50,575 bases of DNA from an uncultured Eubacteriales bacterium (GCA_902801765.1 CADCJO010000012.1:1-50575), one strand, 5' to 3'. Numbered from the stretch's first letter, positions 33,329-42,117 are shown. Numbers and translations are program-made. Notes: a model not told the origin generated them from the letters alone.

Positions 33329-33817
33329 ATGATATATCTGGAGAAGGTAACGTATAAAAACGCGCTGGCGGTCTGCGAGCTGTCGATCTTCGAATCGCAG
33401 TACCCCTTTGTTGCCGACAACGAGGAGAGCCTGGTGGAAGCATATCTTGCCGTCACCTCGGAAGCATCCTACGCTTATCCGTTTGCCATCTATGACGACG
33501 ATACGCTGGTGGGCTTTCTGATGCTGGGATATAACGAGGCCGCCCTGGAAGGCCCTGACGCTCCCGCATCCCTGAGAAACAACTACAGCCTCTGGCGTCT
33601 GATGATCGACAAGCGCTATCAGAAGCAAGGCTTTGGCCGGGAGGCCGTGCGGCTTGCGCTGGAATTCGTCAGGACCTGGCCCCACGGGAAGGCGGAGGCC
33701 TGCGTCACCTCCTACAACCCCGAAAACGAGGTGGCAAAGAAGCTGTACGCTTCCTTCGGGTTCGTGGAAAACGGTGAGATGGATGACGATGAGATTGTAG
33801 CTGTGCTGAAGCTGTAA
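33329..33817 (+). CDS. GNAT N-acetyltransferase (spermidine acetyltransferase-like)
   Basis: The 162-residue protein has the GNAT fold: LVGFLMLGYNE strand, SLWRLMIDKRYQKQGFGREAV with the acetyl-CoA loop QKQGFG, and a C-terminal SYNPENEVAKKLYASFGF motif. The WRLMID signature and CVTSYNPEN fit the diamine/spermidine and streptothricin acetyltransferase-like branch, but the substrate is unknown. I start at ATG 33329, which has GGGAGG 9 bases ahead, rather than the ATG at 33308. It is the first of three linked GNAT genes. Confidence 0.85.
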   Translation: MIYLEKVTYKNALAVCELSIFESQYPFVADNEESLVEAYLAVTSEASYAYPFAIYDDDTLVGFLMLGYNEAALEGPDAPASLRNNYSLWRLMIDKRYQKQGFGREAVRLALEFVRTWPHGKAEACVTSYNPENEVAKKLYASFGFVENGEMDDDEIVAVLKL

Positions 33818-33862
33818 TCATGGCTGGCAGGCCGACGATTCGAGATTTGAGGTGGAAACAGA

Positions 33863-34681
33863 ATGTTATTCGATATGATGCCTTGTTCTGAAGAAGACGC
33901 TGAATATATTGAAGAACAGGCGGACCGGGTGTTCGATACCATCGCTCCGCCCGAAGAGGATACCGGGGAAGAAGAATTCGTGTACAAAGTCACAGATGAT
34001 AAAGGAAGCCTTCTCGGCGGATGTATTCTGGTGGTCGATGGACGGAAAACAGCATCGATTTTCGATCTGTGGGTTGAGGAAGCATACCGCCGTAAGGGAA
34101 TTGCTTCCGCGCTGATCCGGGAGGCCGAGATGAAAGCAAGAGATCTTGGCTGCTATCTTGCCATGGTAGGCACTTTCGATTTTCAGGCAAAACCATTCTA
34201 CGAAAGCCATGGCTATAAGGTGAAAGACACAATGTCGGGTGTTCCGAAGGGACATGAGCACTATTTCATGACGAAAAGGCTCGACCGAACCGTGATTGAA
34301 CACGATCCTTCAAACACTGATCAATTTGAGATTATCCCAGGCGGCGAAGAAGACGCGAAGTTCCTCGCCGACAGGCTGCATAGGCATGATGAAGCATTCG
34401 CGCCTCGTGAGCACGAATATGTTTACATCAGGAAAAAGGTCACGGACGGGAATGGCAGGATCATTGCAGGCCTTGTCGGCGGCGTAGACGGATGGAATGG
34501 CACAGATATCGATGCGCTTTGGGTGGACGATCCGTACCGGAGGCAAGGGATCGGCACCCGGCTGCTCAACGTGGGATTTTTCAGAAAGAACGGCTATGAG
34601 ACAGTGACCGGTGTCCTAGAGGATTACCCGAGAGGTCACACCATGTACTGCATGCAGAGGTCGCTCTCTTCGACACGGTGA
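33863..34681 (+). CDS. Double-domain GNAT acetyltransferase with deleted second-domain segment
   Basis: The 272-residue protein carries two related GNAT units. The first (about 1-145) is complete, with LWVEEAYRRKGIASALI as the acetyl-CoA loop and KPFYESHGYKV near its end. The second (about 150-272) has LWVDDPYRRQGIGTRLLN but then jumps at once to VGFFRKNGYETV, lacking about 24 residues that in the first unit lie between these two motifs. The frame stays open, so the gene may make a protein with one active domain. ATG follows GGTGGAAACAGA (weak site). Confidence 0.8.
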   Translation: MLFDMMPCSEEDAEYIEEQADRVFDTIAPPEEDTGEEEFVYKVTDDKGSLLGGCILVVDGRKTASIFDLWVEEAYRRKGIASALIREAEMKARDLGCYLAMVGTFDFQAKPFYESHGYKVKDTMSGVPKGHEHYFMTKRLDRTVIEHDPSNTDQFEIIPGGEEDAKFLADRLHRHDEAFAPREHEYVYIRKKVTDGNGRIIAGLVGGVDGWNGTDIDALWVDDPYRRQGIGTRLLNVGFFRKNGYETVTGVLEDYPRGHTMYCMQRSLSSTR

Positions 34682-34740
34682 AGGAATTGCGATTCGACAC
34701 ACTGAGATCAACTAACCAGGATTTGCGGAGGGAATGCAAT

Positions 34741-36237
34741 ATGGATATGAAAATAAAATTGGAACCTATCAATGATAAGAATCGCGAGGCTGTGCTTGCG
34801 CTCACCGTGCGCGACGATCAGCCCTTCGTCGCTCCAAACGACGTCTCTCTGCGGCAGGCGGACGAGGCGAACGCGGAGCAGCCCGGCATGGCCCGGCCCT
34901 TTGCCATCTATGCGGATGAGAAGCTGGTGGGCTTCTGCATGTTCGCATTCAATCCTAAAGAAGAGGACGAGGACGACCGCTACTGGCTCTGGCGTTTCAT
35001 GATCGACAAGAATGAGCAGGACAAGGGTTACGGCCAGGCCGCCCTGCAGGAAATCATCCAATACTTCAAGGACAACGGCGCCGACCGGCTCTTCCTGTCC
35101 ACTGAGCCGGAGAACGAGCGAGGCCTGCACATCTATCATAAAGCCGGCTTCCGGGAGACCGGCATCATCGACGGCGATGAGGCTGTGCTGATGCGGATGC
35201 TCAAAGGCCCCAACCGGATCATCAGGAATGTCTACGGCGTCGATGTGGATCAGGCCATGCGCATCAAGGGCAGGAAGGGCTACGGTGTCAGCATTGCCGT
35301 CCAGGCCGGAGACGGGGATTTCCTCACCTACTGCGCCGGCAGCGGACGCTATGGTGAGGACTTCCCGGTGAACCCGGATATGCTGTTCCAGGCGGGTTCT
35401 GTATCGAAGCCCATGTTTACTCTGACGCTGCTCCGCTATGTGGACAAAGGCCTCATCGATCTGGACGCGGACATTTCCGGCATCGTACCGGAATTTGTCA
35501 GGAAGGGTCCGCTGACCTTCCCCGCGCTGCTTTCCCACACGGCGGGCTACAACCTGCACGGCTTCCCCGGCTACCGCGCGGATCACGAGCCGCTCTCGCT
35601 CGAGGACGTGCTGAACGGCAAGGGCAATACGCCGAAGCTCAGGAGAATTCGTCCTTACGGCAAGCAGCACATGTATTCCGGCGGCGGCATCACCCTGGCC
35701 GAGCTTGCGTTTACACGCATGACGGGGACCACGCTCCGCGAGGCCTTTCGGAAGGAGGTTGCCGAACCTCTGGGCCTTCAGCGCACCGGCTTTTTCCAGC
35801 CGCTTGATGAAGACCTTGTCTCCAACGCCGCGTTCGGCTGGAGGCTGGCGCAGAAGGAGGACCCTGCCCACGGGTATCACTATTATCCCGAGCATGCCGC
35901 TGCCGGTTTGTGGACGACGCCCACGGAGCTTGTGAAGATCGGCCTTGCCCTTTCCAGGAGCTATCGCAGGGGCGGCTTCCTCAAAAAGAAGACAGCCCGG
36001 CGCATGATGACGCCTGTCATGGATGACTACGGCCTCTGCCTCGACGTTTGGGAATCGGAAGCGCGCAAAGACAGCGTTGCCGGCCACGGCGGAGAGAACT
36101 GGGGCTTTCTGACCAGCTGGGTCTTTTCCCGCAGGAAAGACATCTGCGTTGCCATCATGTACAACAACGTCACGGAAGCAGCCGACGAAGCGATGAACGA
36201 CATCGCCTGCGAGATTTACAAAAACGCGAAGGACTAA
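34741..36237 (+). CDS. Fusion of GNAT acetyltransferase and serine beta-lactamase-like hydrolase
   Basis: The 498-residue protein joins a GNAT unit (about 1-155; YWLWRFMIDKNEQDKGYGQAA as acetyl-CoA loop) to a class C beta-lactamase/DD-peptidase-like unit (about 170-498). The second has SVSKP as the SxxK motif, YSGGG in the place of YxN and HGGEN in the place of KTG, as in many esterase-like members. No signal peptide is present, so the hydrolase part works in the cytoplasm, unlike a penicillinase. The GNAT part belongs to the same branch as the gene at 33329. Start ATG chosen for GGAGGG 8 bases ahead. Confidence 0.85.
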   Translation: MDMKIKLEPINDKNREAVLALTVRDDQPFVAPNDVSLRQADEANAEQPGMARPFAIYADEKLVGFCMFAFNPKEEDEDDRYWLWRFMIDKNEQDKGYGQAALQEIIQYFKDNGADRLFLSTEPENERGLHIYHKAGFRETGIIDGDEAVLMRMLKGPNRIIRNVYGVDVDQAMRIKGRKGYGVSIAVQAGDGDFLTYCAGSGRYGEDFPVNPDMLFQAGSVSKPMFTLTLLRYVDKGLIDLDADISGIVPEFVRKGPLTFPALLSHTAGYNLHGFPGYRADHEPLSLEDVLNGKGNTPKLRRIRPYGKQHMYSGGGITLAELAFTRMTGTTLREAFRKEVAEPLGLQRTGFFQPLDEDLVSNAAFGWRLAQKEDPAHGYHYYPEHAAAGLWTTPTELVKIGLALSRSYRRGGFLKKKTARRMMTPVMDDYGLCLDVWESEARKDSVAGHGGENWGFLTSWVFSRRKDICVAIMYNNVTEAADEAMNDIACEIYKNAKD

Positions 36238-36277
36238 AGGAGAAATCCAAGCATAGATATGCAAAACTATAAATGAA

Positions 36278-36326
36278 TTGACAAGTGACCTTCCGTTCAC
36301 TATAAAATGTGAACGAAAGGTCACTT
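36278..36326 (+). promoter_or_regulatory. Consensus promoter embedded in an 18-bp-arm palindrome, no gene downstream
   Basis: TTGACA (36278-36283) and TATAAA (36301-36306) are 17 bp apart. Arms AAGTGACCTTCCGTTCAC (36283-36300) and its complement at 36309-36326 pair at 17 of 18 positions and enclose the -10. This is the layout of a TetR/MarR-type operator. The next gene on this strand is far away (about 8 kb), and the facing gene is on the other strand. The rest of the 220-bp gap has only a GGGGCT/AGCCCC stem at 36379-36397. Confidence 0.65.
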
Positions 36327-36458
36327 AGCTTTCACGAAGGTGCGTAAGATCACCTTATTATTGCTAAGTAAGGGCTGTCGGGGCTGAATAAGCCCCGATG
36401 CTTATCTTTACTTTCATCCTTTATAACATGAATGCTAAGTTTTTAAAGCGGTAAAGTA

Positions 36459-38384
36459 TTAATGCCTGCTGCATCCGCCATCAGTTTTTCCTTCCTTCAG
36501 CACCACCACCGCGTTCGCGTCATACTTGCGGGCAATAGTGTGCGCGGCTTTCCGGTTGGCCACGGTATCGAAAATAATGGAGAAATCGTAATCCGGCGGA
36601 TACAGCTCCGCCGCGGGCACCAGCAGCTTCAACCGGTTGTGCCGCACGGTCATTTTCTTTCCCTGCATTTGAATGATTACATTCCCGTCATCGTCAGCAC
36701 TGCGGTACACGATGGCGGTCTTTTTTTCGGGCAGCAGCTGCACGCTGTCGCCCATGGCAAAGCGCTCGAAGCTGCCTTCCTTTTTCACTTCCTGGCGCGT
36801 CAGGCGGCTGACAGGCAAGCGCATGGGCCGATGCCGCCCGGTTTCAGCCTTCGCGTCTGGGCCATGCTCCGCCACCTGGCGCGCCCGGGCCAGCAAGCCT
36901 TCGTCCATGCCCAGGCGGCGGGCGATTTCAATAGCGCAGCTCTCGCCGCTCATGCCCAGCTCCAGCCGGTACAGGGGCATCAGCGATTCCCGGTCAAAGG
37001 CCATCCGCGCGGAAACGACGTCCTGGGTCTGCTCCGCCCACTGCTTGATCTGGGGATCGTGGGTGGTGACAAGGAAGAAACACCCGCGCCGCACCAATTC
37101 TTCCAGGATCGCCGCCGCCAGACCGGAGCCCTCGAGTGGATCGGTGCCGCTGCCCAGCTCATCCAGCAGCACCAGGCTATCCCGGCTGCACGATTGCAGG
37201 ATGCGGATCACATTGGTCATGTGGCCGGAAAAGGTGGACAGATTCTGGCTGATGCTCTGGCTGTCGCCGATGTCGCACAATACGCTGTCCATCATCCCGA
37301 TCACGGTTCCCTCCCCGCAGGGAATATGCAGCCCGCTCTGCGCCATCAGGGTCAGCAAGCCCACCGTTTTCAGGCACACCGTTTTGCCGCCGGTATTCGG
37401 CCCGGTCACGGCAATGCCCGTATCCGGCAGAGCCATTTCCAGATCCAGCGGCACGCAGGCCGTCGGGTTCAGCAGCGGATGCCGGGCCTGCACCAGGCGG
37501 ATGCGCCTTTCCCCGGTGATTTCCACAGGCCGGGCGTCCATCTCCGCGCTCAGCTTCGCCCGGGCAAACAGCGCGTCCAAATCCGTCATCACGCGGATGG
37601 ATTTGCGCAGCGCCGGTTCCTCTCCCGCCACCCGGTCGGTGAGGGTCCAGAGGACGCGCCGCTCCTCGGTGTCAATCTCCACCAAAAGCCCTTCCAGCGT
37701 CTGGCATAAAGCCTGCACCGCCGTGGGCTCCATGAACACGGTGTTGCCTTTGGCGGATGCGTCCACCGCGCGTCCGGGGAATGCGCTCTGAAAGCGCTTC
37801 TGCACCGGCACCACATAAGCTCCGTTCCGCTGGGTGATATAGCTGTCCGCCAGCTTTTCCCTATGATGCAGCAGCACCTGGTTCAGCTTTTCCCGAATCT
37901 CCTGCTCGGCGCGTTCCCGCTGTCTGCGCAGGCTGCGCAGCGTGGGCGAAGCGTCATCCAGAACGGTATCCTCACGGACGCTGCCGTCGATTTCTTCTTC
38001 CAGCGTATGTACATCGGGAAGCTCTGTCTGCCAGGAGGCAATGCCGGCGCTGAACATTTCCGCGCTTTGCAGATACCGCCGCATCCGCCGCACCGTCACG
38101 CAAAACCGCGCGACGCCGCTCAGCTGTTCTGACAGCAGCATCCCGCCCTGGGCCGCTTCGCTCAGGCTCTTTTCCATTTCCTCCATTTCCGCCAACGGCG
38201 GGGAACCCGCGTTTTTCATCACATGCAGGGCGGCGGTGGTTTCCTCCATGCGGGCTTTGCACAGCCCTTCGTTCATGATCGGCGCGGTTTCCGCCAGCTT
38301 TTTCCGCGCCAGGGGTGAAACGGCGTGGGCCTGCAGGCGTTCAATGATCTTGTTAAAATCTAATGTCAGCATATCCTGTGTCAT
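36459..38384 (-). CDS. MutS2-like ATPase lacking the Smr domain
   Basis: The 641-residue protein has the clamp and ATPase parts of the MutS family: GPNTGGKTVCLKTVGLL (Walker A), LVLLDELGSGTDPLEGSGLA (Walker B) and TTHDPQIKQWA. It lacks the mismatch-recognition domain of MutS and also the C-terminal Smr nuclease domain of MutS2, being about 140 residues shorter than B. subtilis MutS2. MutS2 acts on collided ribosomes or suppresses recombination, and without Smr it could only bind and move. ATG 38384 is chosen for AGAGGGA 6 bases ahead. Confidence 0.88.
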   Translation of the reverse strand: MTQDMLTLDFNKIIERLQAHAVSPLARKKLAETAPIMNEGLCKARMEETTAALHVMKNAGSPPLAEMEEMEKSLSEAAQGGMLLSEQLSGVARFCVTVRRMRRYLQSAEMFSAGIASWQTELPDVHTLEEEIDGSVREDTVLDDASPTLRSLRRQRERAEQEIREKLNQVLLHHREKLADSYITQRNGAYVVPVQKRFQSAFPGRAVDASAKGNTVFMEPTAVQALCQTLEGLLVEIDTEERRVLWTLTDRVAGEEPALRKSIRVMTDLDALFARAKLSAEMDARPVEITGERRIRLVQARHPLLNPTACVPLDLEMALPDTGIAVTGPNTGGKTVCLKTVGLLTLMAQSGLHIPCGEGTVIGMMDSVLCDIGDSQSISQNLSTFSGHMTNVIRILQSCSRDSLVLLDELGSGTDPLEGSGLAAAILEELVRRGCFFLVTTHDPQIKQWAEQTQDVVSARMAFDRESLMPLYRLELGMSGESCAIEIARRLGMDEGLLARARQVAEHGPDAKAETGRHRPMRLPVSRLTRQEVKKEGSFERFAMGDSVQLLPEKKTAIVYRSADDDGNVIIQMQGKKMTVRHNRLKLLVPAAELYPPDYDFSIIFDTVANRKAAHTIARKYDANAVVVLKEGKTDGGCSRH

Positions 38385-38641
38385 GTTGATCCCTCTTTTA
38401 TTTTTTATATCGACATGAACAAGGATCGGGGAATGCGGGTGAAAAGGGCATACAAAAAAGTGCCCGGTATCGTTCAGCACCGCGCCATGGCATCAGCAAA
38501 CAAGCGGTCATGTCACCGCGTTTTTCGATCTGCCATGTTCCCCGTTACTGAACCGATTCCAAACACTACCTCCACAGGATTGCCCGCTCTTGGCAGGATC
38601 TCTGCACGCAACATTGTACCATCTCTGGAGGAGACTGTCAA
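38385..38641 (-). promoter_or_regulatory. Promoter and 220-nt leader of the MutS2-like gene
   Basis: TTGACA (38636-38641) and TACAAT (38613-38618) are spaced 17 bp on the minus strand, so the transcript has an untranslated leader of about 220 nt. It contains GCGGT/ACCGC and GGGCA/TGCCC stems, the latter followed by TTTTC, and a block GTGCTGAACG...TTTTTTGT that is also found in the amt leader. No known riboswitch class was recognised. Confidence 0.55.
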
Positions 38642-38729
38642 TCCTGAATTCATTTCCGTATTTGTCATTTGGCTTAACTTGTTATCTCCCATTCGCAACG
38701 CTTGCTGAAACCATTTTGTCTACGATCTG

Positions 38730-38760
38730 ATAGGAGCGGGAGGATGTCTCCCGCCCCTAT
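38730..38760 (-). terminator. Hairpin after the amt gene
   Basis: A 13-bp stem with arms ATAGGAGCGGGAG and CTCCCGCCCCTAT (one mismatch) lies 15 bp after the amt stop. No T-run follows, so it may stabilise the 3' end rather than terminate by itself. Confidence 0.5.
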
Positions 38761-38775
38761 TAAATCATGAGACGA

Positions 38776-40476
38776 TCATTCTGACTGCAAAGCGTCGTAT
38801 CCTTCCTCGCCGGTGCGGACGCGCACCACGTTTTCCACATCCTGGACAAAGATTTTTCCATCGCCGATATGGCCGGTGTGGAGCACGCTGCGGGCGGTGT
38901 CGATCACCTGGCGAACCGGCACTTTGCTGACCACAATATCCACCTGCACTTTGGGCAGCAGCGTCACTTCCACAGGTGTGCCGCGGTAGTATTCCGGCTT
39001 GCCCTTCTGCATCCCGTAGCCCATTACGTTGGTAACGGTCATGCCGGTGATACCGATTTTGTTCATGGCTGTTTTCAGGCTCTCCAGGCTGGCGGGGCGG
39101 CAGATGATCTGCACCCGGGTATAGACAGGTGCGTCAGGCGCTTTTTCTTTTGCCTTGCGAGGCGCTTCCACAGCTTCATCAGCAACGGGCGCGGGCACAA
39201 TTTCCGTTTCGGCCAGGCTGCCGTCCGGCAGGATGGAGAAGCCGGAATAGGCGGTGACCAGGCCATGCTCGCTTCGATCCAGACCCATCGCTTCATCCGC
39301 CGCGTCAGCCCGGAGGCCCATCGTCTTTTTAATGAGGGTGAACACCAGGGTAATCACCACAGCTGTCCAGACAATGGTGCTGCCCACGCCCAGCAGCTGG
39401 ATGCCTAAGAATTTGAACCCGCCGCCATAAAATACGCCCTTCGGGGTGGATATGCCGGTGGCGAAAAAGCCGGTCAGGATGGTGCCCAGCGCGCCGCATA
39501 CCCCATGCACCGAAATCGCGCCGACCGGGTCGTCGATCTTGACCACCTTATCGAAAAACTCCACCGACAGTACCACGGCAAAGCCACAGACAATTCCGAT
39601 GACAGCCGCGCCGAAGGGATTCACCGCGTCGCAGCCCGCCGTGATGCCCACCAGCCCCGCCAAGGCGGCGTTGAAGGTCATGGAAACATCGGGTTTCCCA
39701 TAGCGCAGCCAGGTGAACAGCATGGTCACCAGCGTCGCCAGAGCCGCGGCCAGGTTGGTGTTGAAAAACACGAGGCCAGCGGCGGTGATCAATTCATCGC
39801 TGTCCATGCCCACGGTGGAGGCGCCGTTGAAGCCGAACCAGCAGAACCACAGAATGAACACGCCCAGGGCCGCAATGGACAGGTTGTGGCCCAGGATCGC
39901 TTTCGGCTTGCCGTCCTTGCCGTACTTTCCGATGCGGGGCCCCAGCATTTTCGCGCCGATCAAAGCGCACACACCGCCCACCATATGCACGGCAGTGGAC
40001 CCGGCGAAATCATGGAAGCCCATCTCCGCCAGCCATCCGCCACCCCAGATCCAATGGCCGGACACGGGATAGATAAAAAGGGAAATCGCCGCTGAATAAA
40101 TGCAATAGGCGGAGAATTTGGTGCGCTCCGCCATAGCGCCTGAAACGATGGTGGCAGAGGTGGCACAGAATACCGTCTGGAAAATGGCGTAGGCCCAAAG
40201 GGGCACCCCGGCGGGAAGAACGTGGCTGTAATCCCCCAGGATAAAGGGGTCGATCCAGCCAAAGGCCGCCGTGCCCGCGCCGAACATAATGCCAAAGCCG
40301 AACAGCCAGTACAGGGGCGTGCCGATACAGAAATCCATCAGGTTTTTCATCAGAATGTTGCCGGTGTTCTTGGCCCGGGTAAACCCAGCCTCGCACATGG
40401 CAAAGCCCGCCTGCATGAAGAAAACCAGGGCCGCGCCCAGCAGGACCCAGATAGTGTTTGCGGGAGAATACGTCAT
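38776..40476 (-). CDS. amt: Ammonium channel fused to a PII (GlnK) domain
   Basis: The 566-residue protein imports ammonium. Residues 1 to about 400 are an Amt channel with the DFAGSTAVHMVGG and ISVHGVCGALGTI segments that bring the twin histidines and the conserved Asp. After a linker rich in Ala and Pro, the last ~110 residues form a PII domain: VYTRVQIICRPASLESLKTAM, the T-loop GMQKGKPEYYRG (Tyr of the uridylylation site kept) and TGHIGDGKIFV. PII normally is a separate protein that plugs the channel when glutamine is high; here it is tethered. ATG 40476 is used because upstream residues are encoded by the leader hairpin. Confidence 0.92.
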   Translation of the reverse strand: MTYSPANTIWVLLGAALVFFMQAGFAMCEAGFTRAKNTGNILMKNLMDFCIGTPLYWLFGFGIMFGAGTAAFGWIDPFILGDYSHVLPAGVPLWAYAIFQTVFCATSATIVSGAMAERTKFSAYCIYSAAISLFIYPVSGHWIWGGGWLAEMGFHDFAGSTAVHMVGGVCALIGAKMLGPRIGKYGKDGKPKAILGHNLSIAALGVFILWFCWFGFNGASTVGMDSDELITAAGLVFFNTNLAAALATLVTMLFTWLRYGKPDVSMTFNAALAGLVGITAGCDAVNPFGAAVIGIVCGFAVVLSVEFFDKVVKIDDPVGAISVHGVCGALGTILTGFFATGISTPKGVFYGGGFKFLGIQLLGVGSTIVWTAVVITLVFTLIKKTMGLRADAADEAMGLDRSEHGLVTAYSGFSILPDGSLAETEIVPAPVADEAVEAPRKAKEKAPDAPVYTRVQIICRPASLESLKTAMNKIGITGMTVTNVMGYGMQKGKPEYYRGTPVEVTLLPKVQVDIVVSKVPVRQVIDTARSVLHTGHIGDGKIFVQDVENVVRVRTGEEGYDALQSE

Positions 40477-40506
40477 ACCTCTCACTTCCGTTTCCGTAAA
40501 ATTCCC

Positions 40507-40553
40507 AACAAAAAAGGCGCCGGGTGCGTTCAGCACACCCTTGCGCCTTGTTG
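40507..40553 (-). terminator. Terminator-like hairpin in the amt leader
   Basis: On the minus strand CCAACAAGGCGC, GGGTG, a TGCTGAACG loop, CACCC and GCGCC are followed by TTTTTTG, and the outer CCAACA/TGTTGG can pair across it. It starts only about 10 nt after the expected transcription start and ends 30 nt before the amt start, so most transcripts may stop unless an unknown factor opens the stem. Confidence 0.75.
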
Positions 40554-40563
40554 GAATGATGGA

Positions 40564-40592
40564 ATTTTAAGCCGAATAAAGCCGTTTGTCAA
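40564..40592 (-). promoter_or_regulatory. Promoter of amt
   Basis: TTGACA (40587-40592) and TAAAAT (40564-40569) on the minus strand, spaced 17 bp. The region further left (40593-40798) is AT-rich and holds no gene I can support. Confidence 0.78.
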
Positions 40593-40798
40593 GGGGGAAA
40601 ACAGTCAAAATACAATCTCTGCTCCCGCTCTATACTATCTAACGTTTTTAGCTTAATTCTTGTTTCTCCTGTTCGTTTTCGTGATTCTGATTCTACAGAT
40701 TATCTGTATTCTCCATGCTCTACAGCCTCAGTTTATCATTTCTTTATCAGCGTGATAAAGAGGCTGTTTTGCTGTGGCCGATGCTCAAGCAAGCATTT

Positions 40799-40993
40799 TC
40801 AATCATCTCGTCTATTTGTTATGACATACATCCCGTCGCTGTCATCGTCGTTCCGGGCGTAATCCTCCGGCCAAGCGCTGATAAAGGCCAGATTTTCCCG
40901 CCGGGGCAGGTTTTCCCGAAACACCAGCGCGATGGCATCGGGAAAATGATGCGTCGGAAAGCCGCTGAACAGGCCCAGCAAACTCGCGTTCAT
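40799..40993 (-). pseudogene. Head of an S51-type peptidase/glutamine amidotransferase-like protein, truncated
   Basis: The 64-residue frame starts MNASLLGLFSGFPTHHFP and runs through AFISAWPEDYARNDDDSDGMY, which I recognise as the start of clostridial type 1 glutamine amidotransferase-like (S51 family) proteins. After DSDGMY it turns into unrelated sequence and stops; the nucleophile region is gone. A good ribosome binding site (GGAGCGGAG) and the 2-bp gap to the upstream kinase-like gene show it was once a working operon member. Confidence 0.7.
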
Positions 40994-40995
40994 GT

Positions 40996-42117
40996 TTATT
41001 CTCCGCTCCGTTGCGTTTCTCTTGTATAGACCGTTCCCGTTTCCGACCATTGGGGAATGATCTGCTGCCCGCAAAGCTTCACAGATTCATCTTCTTCAAA
41101 GCACAGGATCTCCGGCAGGCCTTCCATAAAGAATTCTGTCTTCGATTTTGGAGAAAGCTTTCGTTTTGCTCCTTCCGGGTCTGTCAGAATACCGTCTTTG
41201 ATGGTTAAGGAAGCGCCTAACGCGGCATTCACGTACGTTCCGTCCTTTGCTTTGCAGGAAGGCGCATTCTGATGCGCAATCCCCAGGAAGCGGAGCATCT
41301 CCGCCTCGTAAACATCCCATGCCTGCGCGGTAATCTCGATTCGGAGCTTATCGCATTCCGATTCATTGTAGAGCCTGGCGGCGCAGTCTGCATAATCCAT
41401 TAAAAAGTCAAAAAATGCCGTCACATCCTGCTGTTTGTTCCGATAGTAAGGCCGCTCTTTGTCCCGCTCCCAGGCAGATTCCAGGTCTTTCATACCGCGC
41501 TGCTTTTCCATAAACGCGATGGAATCACGCGTCTTCTCTCGGTACAAATAAATCAAGGCGGGCCGCAAAGGACTTAGCATATCCATGATGCTGCGTACAA
41601 ATCTGGCCAGTCTCCGGTAATCCGCCCCATTCAAAAGAAAAGTAAAAATCTGATATTGGAAAATGCTGCTGTCCAGGATGTAAATCGTATCGTTCCGCAA
41701 GGCCGTATTCACGAAGGTTTCCCATTTTTCAAGCGCTGCCGGTTCATAGCGTTCCAGTGGGAAATCCATCGCATCATATTGCAAAAGCTCCTGATACCAT
41801 TCGGCTTTTTCCTGTCCAGGCATCCTTCTTGCCGCGGTCAGATAATCGATCCCCACGGTGGTTGCCCTGACCTCCGCGATGCTGCTCAGCATGTTGACGG
41901 CTTCCGGATACTTCTCCGTGAAAAGGCGGTACTCATCTTTTGTCAGACAGGATTCGGAAAAGAACAGCGTGGGATGCGGCTGCGAGACCTCGTGCAGCCA
42001 GCGGACATTCCGTCCGTTCCGGATCAACTGCTCAAAAAGCCTGTATGAATTGGTAGTCTTTCCCGTTCCAGGAAGACCCTCCAGCAGAATCACTCTGTTC
42101 ATACGCAGATCCTTCAT
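40996..42117 (-). CDS. P-loop kinase-like protein of unknown function
   Basis: The 373-residue protein has a Walker A motif right at the start (VILLEGLPGTGKTT), a YILDSSIFQYQIF segment that may carry the Walker B/lid residues, and LIYLYREKTRDSI, together resembling thymidylate- or gluconate-kinase-like P-loop proteins. The C-terminal third (from about 270) is unlike known kinases. Substrate unknown. The ATG at 42117 has GGAGGG 5 bases ahead and lies inside the 3' end of the esterase gene; a second ATG at 42102 is possible. Confidence 0.75.
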   Translation of the reverse strand: MKDLRMNRVILLEGLPGTGKTTNSYRLFEQLIRNGRNVRWLHEVSQPHPTLFFSESCLTKDEYRLFTEKYPEAVNMLSSIAEVRATTVGIDYLTAARRMPGQEKAEWYQELLQYDAMDFPLERYEPAALEKWETFVNTALRNDTIYILDSSIFQYQIFTFLLNGADYRRLARFVRSIMDMLSPLRPALIYLYREKTRDSIAFMEKQRGMKDLESAWERDKERPYYRNKQQDVTAFFDFLMDYADCAARLYNESECDKLRIEITAQAWDVYEAEMLRFLGIAHQNAPSCKAKDGTYVNAALGASLTIKDGILTDPEGAKRKLSPKSKTEFFMEGLPEILCFEEDESVKLCGQQIIPQWSETGTVYTRETQRSGE

